Shown one piece after another: positions 9,199-16,822 of a stretch of 64,000 bases of DNA. Position numbers and translations under genes: made by a program. Source of the stretch: Caproicibacterium argilliputei (GTDB taxonomy: Bacteria; Bacillota; Clostridia; Oscillospirales; Acutalibacteraceae); NCBI RefSeq assembly GCF_029211325.2, contig NZ_CP135996.1, positions 434,001 to 498,000 on the forward strand. Reading direction: 5' to 3'. Numbering within the stretch: position 1 is the first letter of the stretch; each line of letters opens with the position of its first letter. Below the pieces are notes generated by a model. The model made no database searches, was not told the origin of the DNA, and saw only the letters and a program-made list of their open reading frames with translations.

Positions 9199-9760
9199 AT
9201 AGGTCTTTTTTCTCGTAAATCGTAATTGACCAGCGCAGTGAGAAATCCAAGGTAAGCAAAACGGGAACGACAAATACAACGAGCATAGAAAGAAACGGCG
9301 CATTCATCAGCCCAAATTGATATTCCAGGGAGAATAGGAAAGCAATCATCAGAGTGACTAAGAAAAAACTGACGCTGATAATCCAGAATGAGAAGAGTTC
9401 TGTGCCAAGGAGCAGATGCCGAACCCAGAATTCCACTAGGGCTATGACTACGGAAAGAAGAAAGCTGCACAAGGTAAACAGGTAGTTGGCAAGTACCAGC
9501 TGCCTGCGGGAATAACTTGTCAGGCTTAAAAGCGTATCTCCATCGTATTTGAATTTGACTTTTGTCAAGTAGATATGCGCGAAGAAAACCATATAGGCAG
9601 TGGAAAGAAATATAGACATGAAGTGAACCAGGATTGTAGGAGCAGGGTCTAAAACGGATTGCATGACGACGAGTGCAAATACGTCGCAGCCGATTGGAAT
9701 TAGAAGGAAATATTTCATGATGATGCAGTCTTTTTTGACAAGATCAAGAATCGACTTCAT
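9197..9760 (-). CDS. ABC-2 type membrane protein (permease)
   Basis: A 187-residue protein with about six hydrophobic segments and few charged residues, the usual size and topology of small ABC-2 permeases paired with a single ATPase gene. Its ATG overlaps the stop of the upstream ATPase gene (ATGA), as in a functional transporter operon. The ATPase gene is broken, so this gene may be non-functional in practice although its frame is intact. The exported substrate is unknown. Confidence 0.7.
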   Translation of the reverse strand: MKSILDLVKKDCIIMKYFLLIPIGCDVFALVVMQSVLDPAPTILVHFMSIFLSTAYMVFFAHIYLTKVKFKYDGDTLLSLTSYSRRQLVLANYLFTLCSFLLSVVIALVEFWVRHLLLGTELFSFWIISVSFFLVTLMIAFLFSLEYQFGLMNAPFLSMLVVFVVPVLLTLDFSLRWSITIYEKKDL

Positions 9761-10480
9761 GACAATTCCTCCTCTCCCAAGTAAGGCAGGATACAGTTTT
9801 CCAAGGTGCCCTGTCCCTCATTCTGCGCAAGTAGATCGTCTTTGCTGCCGTCATAAACCAGTTTGCCGTGGTTAAGAATCAACAGCTGATCCGCAGCCTT
9901 TTCTAGATCGAAGGTAATGTGTGTGGAAAAAGAATACTTTTGTCGCGCCCACTGATGTAGTCCATAAAAAGCGCATAAATTTGATTGCGCATATAGGGAT
10001 CCAGTCCTGAAGTTGGTTCATCTAAAATCAGTAGGTCTGCATGATGGGAGAGCGCATAAAAATGCAAAGCTGCTTTTTTATTCCACTGGAAAGCTTTGAG
10101 ATCGTTTTGTTTTGGTCAATGCCAAACCGCTTGAGGTAGGTGCTGCAGGTGTCGTTGTCCCACTGGGTATAGGCACGTGAAAGGATTTTGTTCATTTCTT
10201 TCACTTTGAGATTTTCGTACAGCTGCTCAGGGTCAAGCACAACGCGAGGCGGTCGTTTACTGCGGGAGAATGCAGCTTTTCCGTTTCTCCGAAGAGATTC
10301 ACTTCTCCCATTATAGGAGGGCATCAGACCGAGGATACACTTCAGTGTGGTGGATTTTCCTGCGCCGTTTCGCCCGATAAATCCGGTGATGGTTCCGCGG
10401 GGAATCGCAAACGAAAGGTTGTCCAGCACAAAGCCTGGGTATTCTTTTTTTAGATTGCTGACTTGTAAGACGTTTTCCAT
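9757..10480 (-). pseudogene. ABC transporter ATP-binding protein with four frameshifts
   Basis: The start region reads MENVLQVSNLKKEYPG and has a good Walker A (GRNGAGKST). The frame shifts after LMPSYNG (one extra G near 10312), returns before VVLDPEQLYEN (one base missing near 10255), shifts again after SSGIKKQ (one base missing near 10070) and again near 9935 (one T missing in a T run). Restoring these gives a normal ATPase with Walker B LLILDEPTSGLD, the H-loop FSTH, and an end in LGEEELS overlapping the permease start. So this is a roughly 240-residue ATPase, recently inactivated or locally mis-sequenced. Confidence 0.8.
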
Positions 10481-10672
10481 GTGGCTATACTCCATCTTTA
10501 AAGAGATTCTGTTCAGATGCCATTCATTTTCGTTTAGCTCTTTTGCTTTTGGAAGATTGAAATTAGAATTGGCGTCCGTTGTATTTGCTGCGTTTGCAGG
10601 AACCATTGCGGCGGTCGAAACGACCATCATACCTGCCAGTAAAATTCCCAGAACTCTTGTGTGTCTTTTCAC
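10481..10672 (-). pseudogene. Signal-peptide fragment fused in frame to the ABC ATPase gene
   Basis: A GTG with AAGGAG 9 bases upstream starts a 64-codon stretch: KRH, then a hydrophobic core (LGILLAGMMVVSTAAM) and a likely signal-peptidase site VPANA-A, then a polar segment (NTTDANSNFN). It has no stop and runs straight into the ATPase frame. A secreted leader before a cytoplasmic ATPase makes no functional sense, so this is probably the remnant of a small exported protein whose end was deleted. The original gene is not recognised. Confidence 0.45.
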
Positions 10673-11054
10673 GTTTGTTCACTCCTTCATTTTGTTTGAT
10701 GGGTTGTATTTTGGCACGTATTATGTAAAGCATCTTTTTCTTTCCGGCCGATAAAAGGAACAGATGCCTTCCATACAAGATATTTGGATTTGTTATACAG
10801 ATTAAAGATCTATAAATTGCATCTACAGAATCGAAGAATACACCTATATATGTTCCTTATATACTATTATTATAATATTGAGTTCATAAAAGTAAACATA
10901 ATTTTCCAAAAAATATCATATGTTCGTTGAATAAGATAGTGATTTAGAAAAAAAGAGTAAAAAATACGGCTTTTGTTTTTGAGGGTTCTAACGGCGCGGC
11001 GGCGCGCATACGGTGTGTCAGGTCTTCAAGATTTCCAAACTGCTGGGAAAGGGG
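10673..11054. other. AT-rich intergenic region before the recombinase module
   Basis: This stretch is far richer in A and T than its surroundings. It holds the minus-strand promoter at 10869-10896. The rest shows no gene, and no 5' part of cotJC was found here, although it lies next to the recombinase element. Confidence 0.6.
10869..10896 (-). promoter_or_regulatory. Sigma-A promoter for the decayed ABC operon
   Basis: TTTACT and TATAAT on the minus strand are separated by 16 bases. The leader to the GTG at 10672 would be about 190 bases. Confidence 0.5.
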
Positions 11055-11249
11055 ATGGAACACACCAACCATGCCGGAAGCCCAAAAACGGATGCGCGAA
11101 AACCGGAACGGCTGACGTTTCAACTGACGGAACCGCAAAAAGCCGCGCTTTCCCGGGCGTTGAAAGCGGCGGCCTGTAAGGAATTGTACAGACAAGGAAA
11201 ATTATCGGGCGCGCAGCTCAATGCGCTCCTCGGGCAGCAGAAATTCTGA
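11055..11249 (+). CDS. Small protein next to a serine recombinase (candidate accessory factor)
   Basis: This 64-residue basic protein (start MEHTNHAGSPK) has a C-terminal stretch, CKELYRQGKLSGAQLNALL, that resembles the short helical SHOCT-type motif. The start is uncertain: an in-frame GTG at 11013 would add 14 residues. It ends 17 bases before a terminator and 73 bases before the recombinase gene. Small basic proteins beside large serine recombinases are sometimes recombination directionality factors; that role here is inference only. Confidence 0.5.
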   Translation: MEHTNHAGSPKTDARKPERLTFQLTEPQKAALSRALKAAACKELYRQGKLSGAQLNALLGQQKF

Positions 11250-11265
11250 ACCGTTCTGCGCCCGC

Positions 11266-11302
11266 AGGCTGATACGGAAACCGTATCAGCCTATTTTTTT
11301 CA
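11266..11302 (+). terminator. Terminator between the small ORF and the recombinase gene
   Basis: AGGCTGATACGG and CCGTATCAGCCT pair around AAA and are followed by seven T. It separates the two genes, so the recombinase probably needs its own promoter or read-through. Confidence 0.85.
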
Positions 11303-11321
11303 GAAGGGAAGCCTTTTCTGT

Positions 11322-12956
11322 ATGGAAGAGAAACTGCGGGTTGCCGCATACTGCCGTGTTTCTACGGAAAAAGACGACCAGGTCAATTCCCTGCAGAACC
11401 AAAGGCAGTATTTTTCCGCGTTGATTGACCGGCACGCGGGCTGGACGCTGCATGAGGTGTATTTTGACGAGGGGCTGAGCGGTACGACCGTAAAACACCG
11501 CAGCGGCTTTCACCGAATGATTGCAGACGCCGAGTGCGGCGCGTTTTCGCTGGTTCTAACGAAAGAGGTCAGCCGCTTCGCACGCAATACGGTGGATACG
11601 CTGTCTTACACACGCAGGCTGCGCCAGCTGGGCGTTGGGGTAATTTTCACAGTCGACAATATCGACACACGCGACAACGACGGCGAACTGCGGCTTTCCA
11701 TTATGGCAACACTGGCGCAGGAGGAGAGCCGCAAGATTTCCGAGCGTGTCAAATGGGGGCAAAGGCGCAGTATGGAGCAAGGCGTGGTGTTTGGGCGCGA
11801 CTTGCTGGGTTATACGGTCAGGGACGGGCACCTGTTTGTGAATCAGGAAGAAGCGGAAGTGGTGCGTCTGATTTTTCACAAGTATCTGGACGAGGGGAAG
11901 GGCACGCACGTGATTGCGCGGGAACTGCAGGAGGCAGGTATCCCGCCAAAGCGCGCGCGGGTGTGGTCAAATACGGTCATTCTGCGCGTGCTGCGCAACG
12001 AGAAGTACGTTGGTGACCTGTGCCAGAAGAAAACCTGCACGCCGGATTACCTGACGCACGCCAAGACACGCACCCGCGAAAAGACGGAGCTGGTGTATCT
12101 GCGGGCGCACCACGAACCCATCCTAGACCGCGCAACGTGGGATAGGGCACAGGCGGAGCTTGCGCGCCGCTCGCCCTGTCCGGCGCGTAAACAGCAATAT
12201 GCCAATCGGTACTGGTGTTCGGGAAAAATTGTCTGCGGTGTGTGTGGGCGGCACTTCGTCAGCCGAACGAAAAAGCGGAAAGACGGAACGATTTACCGGG
12301 CATGGCGCTGTCGTGCCGCCGCGGAGCACGGCGCCTGCAAATCGGACGGCCGCGGCGGAACCATCGGCTGCAGCAGTGCGTCTGTCTATGAAAAGGTGCT
12401 GCTCGCCTGTGCAGCCAGTGCGCTGGACGCCGTGTGGGCTGACAAGCGCGCGTGGAAGCAGGAACTGCTCAAGGAACTGGAGCAGACCGCGCAGACCGCA
12501 CAACTGCCGGACCCGGCGGGGCTGTATCGGCAAATTGACAAACTGGAAGCCAAAAAGCTGCGCGCGGTAGATCTGACTTTGGACGGCACACTGACGCAGG
12601 AAGAACTGAAACGGCAGAAGCAGCTGTATGACGCTTCTCTAACGCGCCTGCGCGGACAAATCCGCGCTTTGGAAGCGCGGCGCGCGGCGCAGCCGACAGC
12701 GGCGGACTGCCTGCGGGTATGGGCAGAGGCACTGGAACAGATGACAGACGGCACTGCCTGTACGCCCCTGTACCGGGAAGTCGTGGAATGCATCCTCGTG
12801 GAGCCTGGCAGTTTTTTGACGCTGCGGCTGGCAGGGGTTCCGTTTGGCATTCGCCTGCACTACCGCGTGAGCGGGCGTATGGATACTTACCGGGTGGAGG
12901 TGGATGCTCTTTTCGCGGCGGCTCTGCCCGCGTGTGCAAATCCGATACCGACATAG
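11322..12956 (+). CDS. Large serine recombinase
   Basis: This 544-residue enzyme has a resolvase catalytic domain (residues about 6-150): the nucleophile Ser is in YCRVST, and the E-V-S-R-F-A-R-N and LAQEES(RK)ISE motifs are present. The recombinase domain follows (about 160-270), then a zinc ribbon (CSGKIVCGVCG with later RCRAA and ACKSD) and a coiled-coil region (about 390-460). It cuts and joins DNA at attP/attB pairs without homology. Its last codons and its TAG lie inside sequence that continues as the 3' part of cotJC, so the gene sits at the very edge of an element integrated in cotJC. Confidence 0.92.
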   Translation: MEEKLRVAAYCRVSTEKDDQVNSLQNQRQYFSALIDRHAGWTLHEVYFDEGLSGTTVKHRSGFHRMIADAECGAFSLVLTKEVSRFARNTVDTLSYTRRLRQLGVGVIFTVDNIDTRDNDGELRLSIMATLAQEESRKISERVKWGQRRSMEQGVVFGRDLLGYTVRDGHLFVNQEEAEVVRLIFHKYLDEGKGTHVIARELQEAGIPPKRARVWSNTVILRVLRNEKYVGDLCQKKTCTPDYLTHAKTRTREKTELVYLRAHHEPILDRATWDRAQAELARRSPCPARKQQYANRYWCSGKIVCGVCGRHFVSRTKKRKDGTIYRAWRCRAAAEHGACKSDGRGGTIGCSSASVYEKVLLACAASALDAVWADKRAWKQELLKELEQTAQTAQLPDPAGLYRQIDKLEAKKLRAVDLTLDGTLTQEELKRQKQLYDASLTRLRGQIRALEARRAAQPTAADCLRVWAEALEQMTDGTACTPLYREVVECILVEPGSFLTLRLAGVPFGIRLHYRVSGRMDTYRVEVDALFAAALPACANPIPT

Positions 12957-12965
12957 GGACAGAAG
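12941..12965 (+). other. Junction between recombinase element and cotJC (attachment-site half)
   Basis: Here the recombinase frame (NPIPT, TAG) overlaps the frame that becomes TDIGTEELGHLEM of CotJC. Homology to CotJC starts at about the ACC at 12947. For a serine recombinase the crossover would be a 2-base core within this stretch; the exact core cannot be told without the other junction. Confidence 0.65.
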
Positions 12966-13375
12966 AACTGGGTCATCTGGAGATGGTCAGTGCCATCGTG
13001 TATCAGCTGACACGCAACCTGACGCCGGAGCAGATTAAGGCCGGCGGCTTTGAAGATTACTTTGTCAACCATACGACCGGCATTTTTCCGTCGGATTCTT
13101 CCGGTGTGCCGTTCAGCGCACTGACGATTGATGTTTCTGGCGACCCCATTACCGATTTGCACGAGGACCTGGCGGCAGAGCAGAAAGCCCGCACAACCTA
13201 TGACAACATCCTGCGGTATACGGAAGATCCGGATGTGCGCGACCCCATCCGTTTTCTGCGCCAACGCGAAGTTGTGCATTACCAGCGTTTTGGCGAAGCG
13301 CTACGGATTACCACAGATCATTTGGACAGTAAGAACTTCTATGCGCTGAATCCGGCGTTCGATAAACCGGTGTAA
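12947..13375 (+). pseudogene. cotJC: cotJC, 3' part (spore coat manganese-catalase-like protein), interrupted
   Basis: The 142 codons from TDIGTEELGHLEMV to NPAFDKPV match the C-terminal three-quarters of CotJC, a dinuclear manganese catalase-like spore coat protein. The ligand motifs EELGH and REVVHYQRFGEAL are present. The N-terminal 45-60 residues, including the first Glu ligand of the GELGA region, the start codon and the ribosome site are missing. In their place is the serine recombinase gene in another frame. No cotJA, cotJB or cotJC 5' part lies elsewhere in the window. It would become a gene again only if excision rejoined the halves. Confidence 0.85.
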
Positions 13376-13465
13376 AGCGTTCTTTTTCATCAGGACGTAG
13401 AAATGGAAGAAAAAGTTTTCATATAACTAAAAAATTAAAAAATTTCTTAAAATTCAAATAATGTC

Positions 13466-13493
13466 TTGAAAAATCCAAAATAAGTGCTATAAT
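13466..13493 (+). promoter_or_regulatory. Sigma-A promoter of the DUF1430 exporter operon
   Basis: TTGAAA and TATAAT separated by 16 bases in AT-rich DNA. Confidence 0.55.
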
Positions 13494-13584
13494 ATAACTA
13501 TATCTAGGAATAAAATACAAATTATTACTAAAGCATTAAAAATCAATCGAGCAAATATCCGAGTATACTGCAGCCGAATGGAAA

Positions 13585-13622
13585 TCATCTGCACTTTTTA
13601 CCAGCTGGAAAAGTACAGATGG
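13585..13622 (+). other. Leader hairpin 1
   Basis: CATCTGCACTTTT pairs with AAAAGTACAGATG with one G-T type mismatch, followed by TTTTA. It could be a weak terminator or an alternative fold of the leader. Confidence 0.45.
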
Positions 13623-13657
13623 TTTTACATAAAAAATAGGCGCATCCTGCTGATAAA

Positions 13658-13694
13658 ACCCAGTCATTCTGCAATACGCGGAATGACTGTTTTC
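13658..13694 (+). terminator. Leader hairpin 2, terminator-like
   Basis: CAGTCATTC and GAATGACTG form a 9-bp stem with an 11-base loop followed by TTTTCGTTT. It lies 57 bases before the exporter start, so it could attenuate the operon. Confidence 0.55.
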
Positions 13695-13751
13695 GTTTCT
13701 CAGAAGGGGTTCGCTTTCTATCTATCATTTTATGAAAAGCAGGATTGAGAG

Positions 13752-15971
13752 ATGAAAAAAATCGTTTCGGTTATGATCATCCTTGCCGTTGTCTTTCAGG
13801 CATTCATCGGTTTTCTGTTTGAGTCTGACCGGGAAATTGAAACGCTTCAAACGGGTGCACAGACGTATTGCGAACCGTTTGCAATCCCGGATGATTCCAG
13901 AATTTCAGATACGGATCAACTCTTTTCCGTGTTGCTGAAAACTGCACAGGAAACACATACCAATCTTTTCCGAACGTACATGGCCGGCTCTGAAACGGAG
14001 ACCGTGAAAAATGACCGTACAACCGTTGTGAAATACAGTCTGCTGACAGGAAGCAGCCGTTATATGCAGACGTTTCCGCTCAAAAACGGAAGGACGTTTA
14101 CACCGGCAGAAACACAAAGCCGCACCAATCGGCAGTTTCTTGACACGCAGAAGTCCGGAAGTGCAGAACAGGTCGGGCAGCTGCGTTATCATATGTATAA
14201 AACCAGCTTACGCATAGAGCCGTTTTACCAAATGACGTCAGAGGTAAAAGGAAGTGGCCGCTACTATGTGGAGCTGCCCGCCGGTGTTCAGAAAGACGTG
14301 TTTTTAAAAAGTCTGCAGAAAAATTTACAGCAGCAGTTCCAAGCGGAAATTCCGGTTGCACAGCTGCAGGGAGATACGCAGGAGATCACCATCCCTACAA
14401 TGGACGAATTCCTTTTTGAATGTGTGTATGGGTTGCTGCTGCTGTTGGTTGTTCTGTCTGTGTTATATATCTGCCTGCGGGAGTCCAAGCAAATCGCTGT
14501 TTGCAAGCTGCATGGCGTAAAGACCGGAAAAATCATGTGGCTGTTGCTGCGCTCGGTGTTCGGTGTGTTTGCAGGCACGTTCCTGGCAGTGGCATTGGGC
14601 ATTGGCATTTATACGCAAGATTTCGTTTATGTTTGGCGCGTTTTGCAAAACACCGTTGCGGCATACCTGTTTTCCATCGCACTGATTGCGGTGGCTGCGG
14701 CAGCTGCAGTGCGCACCTGTCGGGTTTACCAGAATCTGAATGGGAAGTCCGGCTCCAAAAGCGTCCTGTACTTAAACTATGTCGTGAAAGCATTGAGTGT
14801 TTTGTTGATTTTGGCAGAGGGACAGCTGCTGTATACCAATGTGAATGCATATCAGCAGAGTATGCGCCTCTATCAGGCATGGAGTGATGCCAGAGCTTAC
14901 GGCGTCTTCTATCCGCTTACGCACGGCAGTTCTGTAACGACCGCAGAAGTTGTTGCAGCGGAAGGGAAAATCGCAGAAGAGGTTTATCCGACTTTAAACC
15001 GACAGGGTGCACTATATATTGGCGCGGAACTTTTTCAGCCGGAATATTTAAACAGTTCAGCTCCGGCATCCTTTCCATCTGTTAAAGTCAACGTCAATTA
15101 TCTGAAAAAGTACCCGCTGCAGGACAGCGCCGGAAAGCCTGTTTCCGTTTCGGAGAACGAAACCAGCTGGGTGCTGCTGGCACCGATGCGCTACAAGAGT
15201 CAGGAACAAGCGCTGCGGAAGGAATTGCTGGAAACGCGGCAGGGAATGAATACGGTAGACCAGGAAGTGTATGGCGTTTCGAAAAAGATTCAAAAAGGCA
15301 CCGATGTAAAAATCATCTGGATTGCGGACGGTCAAAAAGTATACACCTATAATCCAAAGGTTTCCGCAAAAACAGCGGGAACGCTTTCCGGCGTATTGGT
15401 AGAAGTCATGACGGAGCAGAATAGCTGCATTTCTGACCGGAACGGTATACGCGGAAACGGGGACAGTGACCCCTTAAAAGTAAAGCTGAACGGTACCGCG
15501 CAAGAAACCTATGACGCGTTGGTGCCGCTGCTGAAAAAAACCGGTGTTTACGAAAACCTGCCGCACTTAATTGCAACGGACCAATACATGACCGGGCAGG
15601 CGACTGTGATACAAAGTCAAATCAATTTATATGTCTTAATCGCAGGCTTTTTCCTGCTGATGCTGTGGCTGACGATCACACAAAACATGGTCATCCTTTT
15701 TGACCAAAACAAGAAGGACTTAATTGTAAAGAAGCTGTTCGGCTGGCCCGCAGGCAGGCGCTTTTGCAAATATATGCTGCCCGGGCTTCTGGTTTCGCTG
15801 TTTGTGCTGTGTGGGTACGGCGTGTTCGCATGGGTTACGCAAAGTATGCAATGGCAATACTTTTTGGTCATCAGTGCGGTTCTGCTAATTGTTGAAAGTC
15901 TGGTGTCTTTCGTCACAATCATCAGAACCGAAACGCGAAAGACAGTCGACACGCTGAAAGGAGATTCCTAA
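13752..15971 (+). CDS. Bacteriocin-associated integral membrane protein (DUF1430 family)
   Basis: A 739-residue membrane protein resembling the DUF1430 / bacteriocin-associated seven-transmembrane family, typically paired with an ATPase near lactococcin 972-type bacteriocins. One N-terminal membrane segment (about residues 4-20) is followed by an extracellular region, a block of membrane segments around 218-310, a large second extracellular region, and a terminal block at about 625-725 with an FtsX-like DQNKKDLIVKKLFG loop. The start has only a weak ribosome site. Its stop overlaps the ATPase start (TAATG). No bacteriocin precursor is seen nearby, so it may serve export or immunity for a peptide made elsewhere. 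Confidence 0.75.
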   Translation: MKKIVSVMIILAVVFQAFIGFLFESDREIETLQTGAQTYCEPFAIPDDSRISDTDQLFSVLLKTAQETHTNLFRTYMAGSETETVKNDRTTVVKYSLLTGSSRYMQTFPLKNGRTFTPAETQSRTNRQFLDTQKSGSAEQVGQLRYHMYKTSLRIEPFYQMTSEVKGSGRYYVELPAGVQKDVFLKSLQKNLQQQFQAEIPVAQLQGDTQEITIPTMDEFLFECVYGLLLLLVVLSVLYICLRESKQIAVCKLHGVKTGKIMWLLLRSVFGVFAGTFLAVALGIGIYTQDFVYVWRVLQNTVAAYLFSIALIAVAAAAAVRTCRVYQNLNGKSGSKSVLYLNYVVKALSVLLILAEGQLLYTNVNAYQQSMRLYQAWSDARAYGVFYPLTHGSSVTTAEVVAAEGKIAEEVYPTLNRQGALYIGAELFQPEYLNSSAPASFPSVKVNVNYLKKYPLQDSAGKPVSVSENETSWVLLAPMRYKSQEQALRKELLETRQGMNTVDQEVYGVSKKIQKGTDVKIIWIADGQKVYTYNPKVSAKTAGTLSGVLVEVMTEQNSCISDRNGIRGNGDSDPLKVKLNGTAQETYDALVPLLKKTGVYENLPHLIATDQYMTGQATVIQSQINLYVLIAGFFLLMLWLTITQNMVILFDQNKKDLIVKKLFGWPAGRRFCKYMLPGLLVSLFVLCGYGVFAWVTQSMQWQYFLVISAVLLIVESLVSFVTIIRTETRKTVDTLKGDS

Positions 15972-16636
15972 TGGAAACAATTTGCAAAATGGAGCGGCTG
16001 GCAAAACGGTTTGGAAACAAAGTCGTATTAAATGACTTTTCCCTTTGTGTAAATGCCGGCGAAATGCTTTGTATTGCCGGAGCCAGCGGCAGCGGAAAAA
16101 GCACCATTTTAAATATTGTCGGGATGTTTGAAAGCGCTGACAGCGGGGAGATTTCTCTGTTTGAGCAGCCTCAGCCCAAGCTGAATAGTAAAAAGGGCCG
16201 CGCATTGCTGCAGTCCAAACTGTTTTACTTATTCCAAAACTACGCGCTGGTAGATGACAGAGATATTTCTTATAATCTGGAGATTCCTTTGATGGCGGTA
16301 AAAAAGTCAAAGAAAGAAAAAGAGATTCTCAAGCGGCAGGCATTGGAAAAGGTGGGGCTTTCCGTACCGCTGTCACAGAAAGTCTATCAGCTTTCAGGCG
16401 GTGAGCAGCAGCGGGTTTCCATTGCCAGGGGATTTCTGCGGCCGTTTGACCTGCTTTTGGCAGATGAACCGACCGGCTCTTTGGACGCAGACAACCGCGA
16501 TGTGGTCTTTCAGCTGTTACAGCAGTTTCATGCGGAGGGGAAAACGGTTATCATTGTTTCCCATGATCCCTACATCATAAAACACTGCCCACGGACGGTT
16601 CGGATAAAGGATGGCAGAGCTGCGGAGGATGAATGA
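15971..16636 (+). CDS. ABC transporter ATP-binding protein of the DUF1430 exporter
   Basis: A 221-residue ATPase of the MacB/LolD type. Walker A is GASGSGKST, the Q-loop is FQNY, the signature is LSGGEQQR, Walker B is LLLADEPTGSLD and the H-loop His is in IVSHD; all are intact. It starts within the stop of the membrane gene and would energise it, as in putative bacteriocin-export ABC pairs. Confidence 0.9.
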   Translation: METICKMERLAKRFGNKVVLNDFSLCVNAGEMLCIAGASGSGKSTILNIVGMFESADSGEISLFEQPQPKLNSKKGRALLQSKLFYLFQNYALVDDRDISYNLEIPLMAVKKSKKEKEILKRQALEKVGLSVPLSQKVYQLSGGEQQRVSIARGFLRPFDLLLADEPTGSLDADNRDVVFQLLQQFHAEGKTVIIVSHDPYIIKHCPRTVRIKDGRAAEDE

Positions 16637-16738
16637 AATTGTCTGCATGGGATGTCCGAAGCGGAAAATGAATGCTGTAAAAGCTGTAAAAAGCACTTGT
16701 TGAGGCGGAACGGAGAAAAGTTTCCCAAGACATTACAA

Positions 16739-16775
16739 AGGACAGCCGCAAGTACAGACAGCGGCTGTCCTTTTG
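16739..16775 (+). terminator. Terminator of the DUF1430 exporter operon
   Basis: GGACAGCCGC and GCGGCTGTCC form a strong stem followed by TTTT. Confidence 0.75.
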
Positions 16776-16822
16776 CTGTATCCAGAAAAGGAACGATTTC
16801 ATATGCACTGCGCAGTTTCTCT

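Larger units (their letters stand above)
13376..13751 (+). other. Structured leader upstream of the DUF1430 exporter operon
   Basis: An AT-rich stretch holding a promoter at 13466-13493 and two hairpins at 13585-13622 and 13658-13694. The roughly 250-base untranslated leader suggests attenuation-type control. A 56-codon frame at 13578-13748 crosses both hairpins but has no ribosome-binding site. Confidence 0.5.

Noticed and set aside
12719..12946. Upstream extension of the CotJC frame inside the recombinase gene as a chimeric protein start
   Set aside because: This part is the recombinase gene read in another frame, and has no ribosome site or similarity to CotJC.
13578..13748. A 56-codon frame before the DUF1430 gene as a bacteriocin precursor
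   Set aside because: No ribosome-binding site, no signal peptide or double-Gly leader, and it spans two hairpins.
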